Shown: piece after piece, positions 8,744-18,118 of the stretch
Layout of the letters: each line of letters begins with the position of its first letter
How positions within the stretch are numbered: the first letter of the stretch is position 1
Assembly: GCA_022600175.1 (NCBI GenBank)
Contig: JAHZKW010000124.1
Span: forward strand, 1-32,504
Source: Campylobacterota bacterium
Lineage (GTDB): Bacteria > Campylobacterota > Campylobacteria > Campylobacterales > QNZT01
Length of the DNA stretch: 32,504 nucleotides
Direction: 5' to 3'
The notes under the pieces: model-generated
Told to the model about the DNA's origin: nothing
Databases searched by the model: none
Seen by the model: only the letters and a program-made list of their open reading frames with translations
Program-made: the position numbers and the translations under genes

Positions 8744-9262
8744 TTACGCAAGTGAGAGTTCAGATTTTAGCTGTGTTGCCCATGTTTGAACCCTTTGGCT
8801 CGTAAGATCCTCTTGGTTAACATCATCGATAGCCAAACCACAAAATTGTCCCTCTTTTTCAGCCAAAGAGTGTTCATATTTGTAACCTTCTGTTGACCAA
8901 AATCCTACAAATTCTGCACCAAGGTTTCCAAATACTTCATGCATCTTTCCAAGTGCACTGACAAACTCCTCGCCATGGGTATCTTGATCACCTGCACCAA
9001 AAAGGGCTATCTTTTTACCACTAAAATCAGGCGCTTCATTTTCAATATCATAAAGTGCATCTACCCAATCACGTTGTGGATCACCCTGCCCCCAAGTTGA
9101 AGATCCTAAAAGCAGTACATCAAACTCTAACATCTGATCTGCATCATCATAATCTTCTTCCATGTCTATCAGTTCAACTTCTTCAAAAAGTGTCTCTAAC
9201 TGTTCTGCAACACTTCGTGTCACACCACTACTACTCCCATAAAAAATTCCAATACTCGCCAA
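8744..9262 (-). CDS. nifF: Flavodoxin (NifF/FldA-type)
   Basis: IGIFYGSSSGVTRSVAEQL, LLLGSSTWGQGDPQRDWVDALYDIE, ALFGAGDQDTHGEEFVSALG. Confidence 0.88.
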   Translation of the reverse strand: MASIGIFYGSSSGVTRSVAEQLETLFEEVELIDMEEDYDDADQMLEFDVLLLGSSTWGQGDPQRDWVDALYDIENEAPDFSGKKIALFGAGDQDTHGEEFVSALGKMHEVFGNLGAEFVGFWSTEGYKYEHSLAEKEGQFCGLAIDDVNQEDLTSQRVQTWATQLKSELSLA

Positions 9263-9271
9263 TTTTTACTC

Positions 9272-9736
9272 CTACTTTTCACAAGGTTTATACTGTTCAT
9301 AAATTGTAAATGCTTTATTTAAAAGCTTCTCACCATCATCATAGAGTTTCTCTAATGTTCGATATCCAAAACGATGTGCATCTTTAAAGTATTTGTCACT
9401 AATTACAACTTTGTCAGCAACAACGGCACAGCGACCAAACCCTTCGTGGCTCATCTCCATCAGCACGTTACACATTACCCCTGTTTTTCTCTCAAATGCT
9501 AAAGCAATAGCTTGAAAAATCATACGGATATCTGCTGTTTTCATCTCATCAATGTCTGCGATCATAGGGATATTTTTAAGATCTTCTTTGGTAACCACAT
9601 ACTTTTTAGTTAAAAGTTCATCATCACTGAGTTTTCCCCACGTACCAAATTGGTCTTGTGCACGAATTTGACGCACTAACTCCTCTGTAAATATATTAAT
9701 CTCTGTCTGTTCACTCATGTTAGGCATCCTTTTCAT
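9272..9736 (-). CDS. NifX-associated nitrogen fixation protein (DUF269)
   Basis: ELVRQIRAQDQFGTWGKLSDDELLTKKYVVTKEDLKNIPMIADID...; start may be the internal MSEQTE at 9718. Confidence 0.85.
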   Translation of the reverse strand: MKRMPNMSEQTEINIFTEELVRQIRAQDQFGTWGKLSDDELLTKKYVVTKEDLKNIPMIADIDEMKTADIRMIFQAIALAFERKTGVMCNVLMEMSHEGFGRCAVVADKVVISDKYFKDAHRFGYRTLEKLYDDGEKLLNKAFTIYEQYKPCEK

Positions 9737-10142
9737 TGATAATTTTTTTGATCCAAGGTGGAGGGTTCCCGATAAGCATCTGTTGAAACTTCTCTAACGT
9801 CTCATTAATCGGAGTAGGTTCGTTGACTTTCATAGGGTGTATTCCTGCACGTATCACTTTGGCTGCAGCCGTCCCACCGATAGACTCACAATACATGATA
9901 TTTGTACCTGCTAATGCTTTGACCTTGAAATCTGTCTTATCATCACCCTTCATCTTTGAAGTATCTGTATTTAACACCTCTATGAGATCAAATCCCTCTT
10001 TGGTGACGCCATAGATTGCAAACTGTTTTGTCCCACCAAAGTGCGCGTTGATCGTCTCCATATCACTGCTTGCAAATGCAATCTTTAGTGCATGATCCAT
10101 ATCTACACTTCCCTCTACTTTTATTTTTTTAGCTTCAGCCAT
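9720..10142 (-). CDS. nifX: NifX
   Basis: LKIAFASSDMETINAHFGGTKQFAIYGVTKEGFDLIEV...IMYCESIGGTAAAKVIRAGIHPMKV. Confidence 0.88.
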   Translation of the reverse strand: MAEAKKIKVEGSVDMDHALKIAFASSDMETINAHFGGTKQFAIYGVTKEGFDLIEVLNTDTSKMKGDDKTDFKVKALAGTNIMYCESIGGTAAAKVIRAGIHPMKVNEPTPINETLEKFQQMLIGNPPPWIKKIINEKDA

Positions 10143-11433
10143 GATGTTTTACCTCTCGAAGTTTATTTGCTATCTCAAACAAAAAATAACAGCTCCCTTC
10201 ATAGTGCTGATCATTTTTCAGTTGGTTACCTAGCTCCTCATAATTTGGAAATCCGCGAAGTACCAACCCTGTATGTTTTTTATCATGCAATAACCGTTCT
10301 GCATGAAAATTACTAATGACAAGATCTGTTTTATGAAAAAGATCTTTGGCATCTTCGAGGTCTCCAACGAAAACGCGTTTAGCTTCGATACGCTTTAGAA
10401 CAGGTGAACGTACTGTAGAGATCGCCGCATCAACAGTACCTCCAACACTACGTACCAGGGCACACATCCCAACTAACATATCAGGTTCACCTGTCACCAC
10501 AAAGTGAGATGAGCCTGTAAGAAAATGGGCATCTAACATCGCATCTTGTAATCTTCCTCGCCATCTTTTGATAGAAGGTAACGGATCAATTTGTCGTATC
10601 TGCATCAACGTAGCAACAAAATTGTCACTCGCTTCCAATCCCATCACATGATCAAAGTGGATATGTTTGATATTTTCATTTTTTGAAACTAACGCTTCTG
10701 CAGCAATCTGCATAGAGCTACCTATAGAGATCACCGTACTGCTATCCCCCAATGCCCTAATCTCCTCTACCGTAATCGCACCTGTGGCCAGTTTGCCCTG
10801 TCCCTCATCGAGGTAACCATCTAGGGCTGTTGAGAGATCAGGTAAGGCATAGGTCTCTAATCCAAACGAACTACAGAGCTCTTTAAGCCTTTCAACTTCA
10901 ATGGGTTGCATACTCACATGAGGAAGTAGTACAATCTTTTCAGCTTTGATCTCCAGACTAGGTTCACATAATTGCTCTATGAGAGATTTTGCAGTAAGTG
11001 CCCAACCACTCTCCATACCACCTTCATAATCAGGGGTATTGACATAACAATAGGGAATCTCAATGTGCATCCCAACCCCACGTACATCATCCCCTTTGGT
11101 CTCTGTCAAGCCTGTTGTATGCAGTCCAATGAGTTGAGGTTTGAGCTTTTTATTTTTCTTGGTGATATTTTCAATCGCCATCAAAATAGAGTAATCTCCA
11201 CCATCTAAAACTGCCGTAATATCACTCACAGAAGTGTTGTACATAGCGATAGGTTCATTGAAGTGCCTGGTATAAAAAACTTTTGTATACGAAGCACACC
11301 CTTGTGAAGCATGCATCAAAGGTAAACAACCCTCAACACCCATAAAGGCTAAAGCCGCACCCATAGGCTGAGAATGTTTGATAGGGTTTACTTGTAGAGG
11401 TTTGTGGTTTTCTTGTGTGGGTTCTCTCTCCAT
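10135..11433 (-). CDS. nifN: NifN, FeMo-cofactor scaffold subunit
   Basis: PLQVNPIKHSQPMGAALAFMGVEGCLPLMHASQGCASYTKVFYTRHFNEPIAMYNTSV typical of NifN. Confidence 0.92.
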   Translation of the reverse strand: MEREPTQENHKPLQVNPIKHSQPMGAALAFMGVEGCLPLMHASQGCASYTKVFYTRHFNEPIAMYNTSVSDITAVLDGGDYSILMAIENITKKNKKLKPQLIGLHTTGLTETKGDDVRGVGMHIEIPYCYVNTPDYEGGMESGWALTAKSLIEQLCEPSLEIKAEKIVLLPHVSMQPIEVERLKELCSSFGLETYALPDLSTALDGYLDEGQGKLATGAITVEEIRALGDSSTVISIGSSMQIAAEALVSKNENIKHIHFDHVMGLEASDNFVATLMQIRQIDPLPSIKRWRGRLQDAMLDAHFLTGSSHFVVTGEPDMLVGMCALVRSVGGTVDAAISTVRSPVLKRIEAKRVFVGDLEDAKDLFHKTDLVISNFHAERLLHDKKHTGLVLRGFPNYEELGNQLKNDQHYEGSCYFLFEIANKLREVKHHG

Positions 11434-11467
11434 GGCAACTCCTTGTTATGAGAAGGAGTGCAAGAAG
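11422..11467. repeat. Direct repeat copy 1: nifN RBS/start region
   Basis: 40/46 identical to 11901-11946. Confidence 0.7.
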
Positions 11468-11474
11468 TGTGCTA
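11459..11474 (-). promoter_or_regulatory. Sigma-54-like promoter for nifN: TAGCACACTTCTTGCA
   Basis: Closest of the set to canonical TGGCAC-N5-TTGCA (one -24 mismatch); 25 nt before nifN ATG. Confidence 0.7.
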
Positions 11475-11556
11475 GCTTGATATTCGTACTTTTACTATAC
11501 CAAATTTATGCATTAAGATAATGCTTATAAGGACCAATTATAAAGAAGATTTAATC

Positions 11557-11730
11557 TCATAGTTTCTCGAGGAACGCTATAAACTTTTTAAGCACAGAGA
11601 CAACCTCTGCTACTACCTCAAAAGGAACAAAAACTTCATAACACAGTATCTCTGTTGCCTTATTTGTCATCTCTGCATCATCTGCTAAAATAAACCTTAG
11701 GATGATATTTGCATCAACTATGGTTATCAT
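11557..11730 (-). pseudogene. PIN-domain (VapC-like) toxin, truncated N-terminal remnant
   Basis: Unlisted 57-codon ORF MITIVDANIILRFILADDAEMTNKATEILCYEVFVPFEVVAEVVSVLKKFIAFLEKL; VDANIILRFIL is a PIN-domain start; normal length would be about 130 aa. Confidence 0.7.
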
Positions 11731-11828
11731 TGATCATCCTTAACACTATTAACCCACGCATCTTCCTCTTTTATGTTATCAAGAATCTGAAGATTTTGTC
11801 TTAACTTTGTCGTAGATATCGTAATCAT
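11727..11828 (-). pseudogene. Antitoxin remnant paired with the PIN toxin
   Basis: 33-codon ORF MITISTTKLRQNLQILDNIKEEDAWVNSVKDDQ; ATGA overlap with the toxin start as in toxin-antitoxin operons. Confidence 0.6.
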
Positions 11829-11900
11829 AATTTACTCCATAGTGTACATAATGTAGTAAAATAAAGCTATATGCTAAGAATATTTGATGAGATGTAAGGA

Positions 11901-11946
11901 TTCTCTCTGCATAGTAACTCCTTGTTACGAGAAAGAGTGCTAGAAG
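11901..11946. repeat. Direct repeat copy 2: decayed nifN leader copy
   Basis: 40/46 identical to 11422-11467; minus strand carries AAGGAGTTACTATGCAGAGAGAATCC (compare nifN AAGGAGTTGCCATGGAGAGAGAACCC), soon stopped. Confidence 0.7.
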
Positions 11947-11957
11947 GTTTTAATCTA

Positions 11958-12434
11958 CTATTTAGAGCTTTTTAACGCTTCTCTAAGTGCATCTCTTGAA
12001 GCTCTATCCACAAGTGTGAATAGTCTATCGATCCCATCTTTGTTACGTGTAGCTTTATGTCCACGTACTTTGATAAACGTACAAGGTATGACATCTGTTA
12101 ACTTATAAAATGCTCGGTAAAGTTGATGATTAATAATACGCTTTCCACTTTTGGTATGATAATTTGTCTGCTCAAAACGCAAACGTCGTCCTTCCAAACT
12201 TAGGATGTTTTGGCAATCGGTATAGATCATCACTTCACTTTGAGATAGAGGCATCTCTTCCAATGCCCATAAGAGTGTCTGAAGTTCAAGTTTAGTTGAA
12301 GAGGTATCTTCAAATCTCTTTGTTTGAATAGCCTGTGCATCACTCATATCTTGTCTATCATAGAGGATAAAATATGCACCATATCCGATCTTACTTTGAG
12401 GGTGTACGCTTCCATCTGTAAAAAGCTTGATCAT
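11958..12434 (-). CDS. Ribonuclease HI family protein
   Basis: Catalytic pattern FTDGS / KLELQTLLWAL / IYTDCQ / VDRASRDALR. Confidence 0.85.
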   Translation of the reverse strand: MIKLFTDGSVHPQSKIGYGAYFILYDRQDMSDAQAIQTKRFEDTSSTKLELQTLLWALEEMPLSQSEVMIYTDCQNILSLEGRRLRFEQTNYHTKSGKRIINHQLYRAFYKLTDVIPCTFIKVRGHKATRNKDGIDRLFTLVDRASRDALREALKSSK

Positions 12435-12492
12435 GTTACCATATCTCCTTTTTCAAACAATACATTAAAACTGCTTTACTAGAGATTTTAAC

Positions 12493-13854
12493 TCAAACCT
12501 TCCAAGGGGCACTTTTAGCCACATTGGCAAAGACTGGATTGTCAAAAGCATATTTGAGATCTTTTGCCAAGTTGATTAAGCCGTCATAGCCGCCATAACT
12601 GGTTTTTTTCTCTTGGTTTACATCGATAAATGAGATACGTTTTTTGATCGCTGTATAGAGACTTCGTCCACCTGCGAGGAGAATATCAGCACCCTTTTCA
12701 TCGATCACTTTGGCTTGTTCACTTGCAGGAGACTTCATCAGCACTCCCGATTCTCCTAAATAGTCTCTAGCTTTAGCGATATCATCTTCTGTTGATTTTC
12801 GAATAGAAGTAGCCACTACTTCAATACCAAGATCTTGGAGTCCTGAAGCGATCGACCATGCTTTATTTCCTCCTGTATTTAAGACTGCTTTTTTCCCAGA
12901 AAATGCCTCTTTATAAGGTTTGAGTTTTGCTTCTAGCTTTGCCTCTTCTTCAGCCAGTACTATTTCTGCTTTTGTAATAAGCTCTGGATCACCTAAAGCC
13001 TCAACAATCTCACGAATAGCAAATGTCGTATCGCGCTTTCCATAAAAGGAGACAGAGATCCAAGGGATATCATACTGCTCTTTCATCTTACGACAGAGTG
13101 TCACTAGCGATTTCGCACAGACGATCACATTGAGCTTTGCACGATGTGCAGTACGGACATCAGCCACACGCCCATCTCCACTAAGACTAGAAAGTACACG
13201 TATACCGATCTTCTCTAATATAGGGAGATACTGCCACATATCACCCGTGACATTGTAATCTCCTATAAGATTGATATCATAAGGTGTGGTAAAGTGTGGC
13301 TCTTTAGTACCGATAAGGTTTTCAAGTACCGCTTCACCCGCAAGTCTAGAGCCAAGGTTTTTACCCCCTACAAATCCTGGTGCATGTACAGGAACAACGG
13401 GAATACCATGTTTATCACTACTAAGCTTGCATGTCATGTCGATATCATCTCCTACAAGTGCAGTCACACAAGTAGAGTAGACAAATATCGCCTCAGGATC
13501 ATAATTTTCTAAAATATAGTCTACAGACTCACTCAAACGTTTATCCCCACCAAAAATTACATCATTGGTATTAATACCTGTTGTAAAACCCATCTGCGTA
13601 TGATCTTGCCCCGTATAAGAAGTCTTAGTCTCTCGTGTCTCCCATGAAGCTCCTAAACAGGTTTGTGGACCATGTACAAGGTGAATCGCATCGGCATAAG
13701 GGAAAAGTGATATCTGTGCACCATCAAACGCACACCCTCCTGCTGCAAGTCCGGGTTTGACCTTGTCACAACCACCGCCTTTTTTCTGCTTGTCATGATT
13801 GTGTGCACAGGCACTCTCGTTCATTAGTTCTTTAATCTTTGCTCGGCTTACCAT
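12493..13854 (-). CDS. nifE: NifE, FeMo-cofactor scaffold subunit (start revised from 13872 to 13854)
   Basis: GGCAFDGAQISLFPYADAIHLVHGPQTCLGASWETR..., TCVTALVGDDID. AAGGAG sits between the promoter and ATG GTA AGC, so MVSRAKIKEL is the more plausible start. Confidence 0.92.
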   Translation of the reverse strand: MVSRAKIKELMNESACAHNHDKQKKGGGCDKVKPGLAAGGCAFDGAQISLFPYADAIHLVHGPQTCLGASWETRETKTSYTGQDHTQMGFTTGINTNDVIFGGDKRLSESVDYILENYDPEAIFVYSTCVTALVGDDIDMTCKLSSDKHGIPVVPVHAPGFVGGKNLGSRLAGEAVLENLIGTKEPHFTTPYDINLIGDYNVTGDMWQYLPILEKIGIRVLSSLSGDGRVADVRTAHRAKLNVIVCAKSLVTLCRKMKEQYDIPWISVSFYGKRDTTFAIREIVEALGDPELITKAEIVLAEEEAKLEAKLKPYKEAFSGKKAVLNTGGNKAWSIASGLQDLGIEVVATSIRKSTEDDIAKARDYLGESGVLMKSPASEQAKVIDEKGADILLAGGRSLYTAIKKRISFIDVNQEKKTSYGGYDGLINLAKDLKYAFDNPVFANVAKSAPWKV

Positions 13855-13886
13855 TTTGTACGCTCCTTGCATCTTTTTTAAACTAA

Positions 13887-13902
13887 TGCAAGAAATGTAC
13901 TA
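13887..13902 (-). promoter_or_regulatory. Sigma-54-like promoter for nifE: TAGTACATTTCTTGCA
   Basis: Shared pattern; about 32 nt before the revised nifE start. Confidence 0.7.
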
Positions 13903-13971
13903 GCACCGTATCATTAAAAGCGTATTAAAAATGATAGGTTATGATATGCGTAAAGTTTCAAGGAGAGATTT

Positions 13972-15720
13972 ATGTCTAAACATATTTTAACAATTATGCT
14001 ATTCATTGCATTTACCGTACTCAATGGTTGCGGAGGTAGTAGTTCAGCATCCGATAATACGACGCAGGATGCAACGGATAACAATACAGACTCTGCCCAG
14101 AGTGATCAGAGTGTTTCTGATCAAAATATAACTGATCATGCTTTGGCTGGAGATTATATATGGGAAAGTAGTGAAGAGATCTTGATCACGCTTGATGGAG
14201 AGACAATAACCACTTTAAGTAGCCAAGTAACGGTTGAGAGTAGTGTTGCTACAATCACGAAATCAGGTGTTTATCGATTGAGTGGGACACTCACAGATGG
14301 GCAAATCATTATTGATACGGATGATGAAGAGACGGTGCAATTGATTTTAGATGATGTATCAATTAGCAGTAGTACCAATGCCCCTTTAAATATTCAAAGT
14401 GCTGAAAAAACAGTTATAATTTTGGCTGAGGATACACAAAATATTCTCACCGATGCATCTGAATATGTTTTCGATGATCCTGAAGAGGATGAACCGAATG
14501 CTGCACTCTATAGTAAAGATGATTTAAGTATCTATGGAGGCGGTACACTTACCGTGCATGCAAATTATAATGATGGTATTACCAGTAAAGATGGCTTGGT
14601 TATTGATAGTGGTACGATTGTTATTGACTCAGTAGATGATGGTATCCGTGGAAAAGATTATCTGGTTGTCAAAGGCGGAGATATTACGGTGGATGCTTAT
14701 GGCGATTGTTTAAAATCTGACAATGAGGATGCTGATACGGGCTATATCTCTATTGAAGATGGTACATTTGATCTTACTTCTTATGAAGGTGATGGTATCG
14801 CGGCGGAATCTGACCTCTTTATCGCTAGCGGTGGGTTGACGATTAAAACAGCTGACGGAAGTACAACGTATCTTACCGAGGATAGCAACTCTATGAAAGG
14901 GATGAAGGCTGGTGATCAAATCATCATAGATAATGGTACTTTTAACCTTAATTGTGCAGATGATGCGATCCACAGTAACAATACCATCACTATTAATAAT
15001 GGAAACTACACCTTGTCTACTGCCGATGATGCGATCCATTCAGATATTGCGCTTACTATAAATAGTGGTACCATCACTATCAATGAATCATATGAAGGAA
15101 TAGAAAGCGGCACAATCACTATAAACGGCGGGACAATCTATGTCACGGCAAGTGATGATGGTATTAATGCCGCTTCTGATGAAGTGTCAAATAGATATTT
15201 ATATATCAATGGTGGATATATTGTGGTTGATAGTGAAGGTGATGGGATCGATGTCAACGGTATGATGCAGATGACTGACGGAACAGTCATTATCCACGGT
15301 CCTATTGCAAGTAATAATGGCGCATTGGATTATGATATGCAGTTTTCTCTGCAAGGTGGTTTACTTGTTGCGGTAGGCAGCTCGAGAATGGCACAAGCAC
15401 CTAGTAGCTCTTCAACACAGTATACTGTCAGTGCAACGTTCAACAGTACACAAAGTGCAAACACGCTAGTACATATCCAAGATAGTAGCGGGAACAGTGT
15501 ACTCACTTTTGAACCTAAAAAAGCGTATGAGTCTTTAATCTTCTCTTCTGCTGATTTGGTGTATGGAAGTGGATATTCGATCTATTTAGATGGAACTGAT
15601 ACAGGTACACAAAGTGATGGTCTTTACCAAACAAGTAACTACACACCGGGAACGCTTTTTGATAGTTTTACGATTTCTAGTATGATTACATCAATTAACA
15701 CAGCACAAAATAGAAGATAA
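13972..15720 (+). CDS. DUF4353-type carbohydrate-binding beta-helix lipoprotein
   Basis: Signal peptide with lipobox LNGC; repeated DDGI..KDYLVVKGGDITVDAYGDCLKSDNEDADTGYISIEDGTF, ADDAIHSNNTITINNGNYTL, SDDGINAASDE. Confidence 0.8.
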   Translation: MSKHILTIMLFIAFTVLNGCGGSSSASDNTTQDATDNNTDSAQSDQSVSDQNITDHALAGDYIWESSEEILITLDGETITTLSSQVTVESSVATITKSGVYRLSGTLTDGQIIIDTDDEETVQLILDDVSISSSTNAPLNIQSAEKTVIILAEDTQNILTDASEYVFDDPEEDEPNAALYSKDDLSIYGGGTLTVHANYNDGITSKDGLVIDSGTIVIDSVDDGIRGKDYLVVKGGDITVDAYGDCLKSDNEDADTGYISIEDGTFDLTSYEGDGIAAESDLFIASGGLTIKTADGSTTYLTEDSNSMKGMKAGDQIIIDNGTFNLNCADDAIHSNNTITINNGNYTLSTADDAIHSDIALTINSGTITINESYEGIESGTITINGGTIYVTASDDGINAASDEVSNRYLYINGGYIVVDSEGDGIDVNGMMQMTDGTVIIHGPIASNNGALDYDMQFSLQGGLLVAVGSSRMAQAPSSSSTQYTVSATFNSTQSANTLVHIQDSSGNSVLTFEPKKAYESLIFSSADLVYGSGYSIYLDGTDTGTQSDGLYQTSNYTPGTLFDSFTISSMITSINTAQNRR

Positions 15721-15730
15721 GGAGATATTT

Positions 15731-16165
15731 ATGAACAAGTACATTATGATTACACTTTCCAGTATGCTAGCACTGCAAACTGTGTTGTTTGCTTTTCCAA
15801 ATGAGAAAGAACCTGGTAGAATGATGCCACCGCCTCCACAGCAAAATCAGCATCATAACGAAGCCTCATCTGTTCAAAAACTTTTTGGAATGTTAGAGCT
15901 TACTAAAGAGCAGAGAAACAAGATTGAAACGTTTAGGAAAGAGAGTTTTGCAAATCAGCCAGATGAACATGAAGCATTTAGTGATAAAAGTTTTGATAAA
16001 GAGAAATATATTACACTTATTAAAGCGAAAAAGGAAGCGAAGTTAGTTGCAGAAGCGGATGTTATTGAAAAAATTTATAGTATTTTAACCGAAAAACAGA
16101 AAAATGATTTCAAAACGATTCTGGATATGCAAAAAATTTTAAAACAAAAAAAGAAAAAACATTAA
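15731..16165 (+). CDS. Spy/CpxP-like periplasmic protein
   Basis: Signal peptide; LELTKEQRNKIETFRKES...LIKAKKEAKLVAEADVIEKIYSILTEKQKNDF. Confidence 0.65.
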   Translation: MNKYIMITLSSMLALQTVLFAFPNEKEPGRMMPPPPQQNQHHNEASSVQKLFGMLELTKEQRNKIETFRKESFANQPDEHEAFSDKSFDKEKYITLIKAKKEAKLVAEADVIEKIYSILTEKQKNDFKTILDMQKILKQKKKKH

Positions 16166-16171
16166 AGAGAA

Positions 16172-16861
16172 TTGATGATTAAAATTGCAATGGTAGAGGA
16201 TGATAGTGACTTAGCTTACATGCTCACAGAGTATCTCAAAGACTTTGATATCATTGTAGAAAATTTTGAAGACCCTTATATTGGGCTTAGTGCTATTGGT
16301 CTAGGAGAGTATGATCTTGTGATTTTAGATCTTACGCTTCCAGGCCTTGATGGATTGGAACTGTGTAAAGAGATTCTTGAACGTTATCAACTACCGGTTA
16401 TTATCTCTAGTGCCAGAAGCGACATCAATGATAAAATAGTTGCTATGGAACTTGGTGCAGATGACTATCTGCCTAAACCTTACGATCCCAGGGAATTGGC
16501 ACTTCGTATTAAAACAATTATGCGGCGTATTGATAAATACACCCCTCCTGCACACAAAGATATTGACAACAAATATCATTTTATTTGTGATGAAGAGAAA
16601 AGAGAAATCACAAAAGATGGTACCCCAATCACTTTTACAGCTGCAGAGTATGCTGTTATGTCACTTTTTATCAAAAGAAGAGGTTTTATCATCAGCCGTC
16701 AGGAGATTGTAGAAGTGACTGCACTTTCACAAGGTATAGAAGCAAATGGCGGTAGTATCGCCGTCATTATCAACCGTATACGCCATAAAATTGAAGACGA
16801 CCCAAAACAACCACAGTTTTTAATTACAATACGTGGTATGGGATATAAATTAGATGAGTAA
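16172..16861 (+). CDS. OmpR-family response regulator
   Basis: Receiver (MVEDDSDLAYMLTEYL, DLVILDLTLPGLDGLEL, LPVIISSAR, GADDYLPKPYDPREL) and winged-helix domain. Confidence 0.92.
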   Translation: MMIKIAMVEDDSDLAYMLTEYLKDFDIIVENFEDPYIGLSAIGLGEYDLVILDLTLPGLDGLELCKEILERYQLPVIISSARSDINDKIVAMELGADDYLPKPYDPRELALRIKTIMRRIDKYTPPAHKDIDNKYHFICDEEKREITKDGTPITFTAAEYAVMSLFIKRRGFIISRQEIVEVTALSQGIEANGGSIAVIINRIRHKIEDDPKQPQFLITIRGMGYKLDE

Positions 16862-18101
16862 ATATTTAAAACTCCATTCACTTTTTTTTACTATCACACT
16901 CTTTTTTATAGTTTCATTGGCTGCTTTGCTAAGCGGGTTCTACTTTCTCTATGATATGGATCAAAATAGATTCAAGGAATATCAACAAAAACGTTATCAA
17001 CAAGTAATCCATACGGTACATACAAAGACACTGCATCATAGATTAAATGAGCAAAATGACCAACAAAGTTTTGCCATTTTTGATTTTAAACTGATTACAA
17101 ATTTAGCAAAAATAAAATCGATCATTGATAACCCAAAAATTAAATATATAAAAAGTGAAGGGAATGTTGATTTTTTTGAGTCTAAGACAGAGCGCTATCT
17201 CTTGATAATATCACCTGTTTCCTACATACTGTTACATGATATTATGACAAAAACTGTTGATGATCAAAATACTATACTTATTTTTACCCTCTTAACAATA
17301 CTTTTTATCCTACTTTATTTATTGACAATTAAAAAAATCTATCCTATTAAAACACTCTATCACGATATCCAACGGCTAGGGGAAGGTGACTATAACATAC
17401 GATACGCTACGGATAAAAAAGATGAAATTTCACAACTTGCCAATGCATTTGAAAAGACTGCAAAGAGATTAAAAAACTACAAAGAATCAAGAAATGTTTT
17501 TATACGAAATATAATGCATGAACTCAAAACACCTCTTGCAAAAGGTAAGTTTCTTATGGAGCTTCCCCACAATGAGTATAACAAAACAAAAATGAGGGAA
17601 GTTTTTTACCGTTTAGAGAATCTGATAAATGAGTTTGCTCTGGTTGAGTCTCTCATCACAACTGAGAATACTTTGCAAATCAAAAAATATTACTTAAGTG
17701 ATATCTTAGACAATGCAATTGATATCTTAATGTGTGATGACAATCATGTGTTAAAAGATATAGATGAACAGATGATGATAGTTGCTGATTTTAAACTTTT
17801 GAGTATTGCTCTAAAAAACTTAATAGATAATGCCATCAAGTACTCACCAGAAAAAAAAGCCTATATCACTACACAAAATAGTGATACTATCATGATAAAA
17901 AATAGAGGTGAAAAATTACCGTTATCGTTTGAAAAATATTGTGATCCGTTTTTTCAGCATCAAGATAAAAACAGCGGTTTTGGCTTAGGACTCTATATTG
18001 TTAAACATATACTTGATGCACACCATTATCAAATGGCTTACCGCTATCAAGATAAATACCATATCATTACTATCAAGCCTCTAGATTCTGCTAAAGGTTG
18101 A
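16854..18101 (+). CDS. Sensor histidine kinase (ArsS-like)
   Basis: Two TM segments, HAMP-like region, IMHELKTPLAKGKFLMEL H-box, NLIDNAIKYSP N-box, GFGLGLYIVKHI G-box; overlaps the RR gene. Confidence 0.9.
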   Translation: MSKYLKLHSLFFTITLFFIVSLAALLSGFYFLYDMDQNRFKEYQQKRYQQVIHTVHTKTLHHRLNEQNDQQSFAIFDFKLITNLAKIKSIIDNPKIKYIKSEGNVDFFESKTERYLLIISPVSYILLHDIMTKTVDDQNTILIFTLLTILFILLYLLTIKKIYPIKTLYHDIQRLGEGDYNIRYATDKKDEISQLANAFEKTAKRLKNYKESRNVFIRNIMHELKTPLAKGKFLMELPHNEYNKTKMREVFYRLENLINEFALVESLITTENTLQIKKYYLSDILDNAIDILMCDDNHVLKDIDEQMMIVADFKLLSIALKNLIDNAIKYSPEKKAYITTQNSDTIMIKNRGEKLPLSFEKYCDPFFQHQDKNSGFGLGLYIVKHILDAHHYQMAYRYQDKYHIITIKPLDSAKG

Positions 18102-18118
18102 TAGTAGAAATTTATTTG

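Noticed and set aside
14520-15240. Repetitive DNA inside the beta-helix lipoprotein as a possible repeat array or CRISPR
   Set aside because: Periodicity is at protein level (DDGI/ADDAIHS beta-helix turns) and the DNA is diverged; no spacer-repeat structure.
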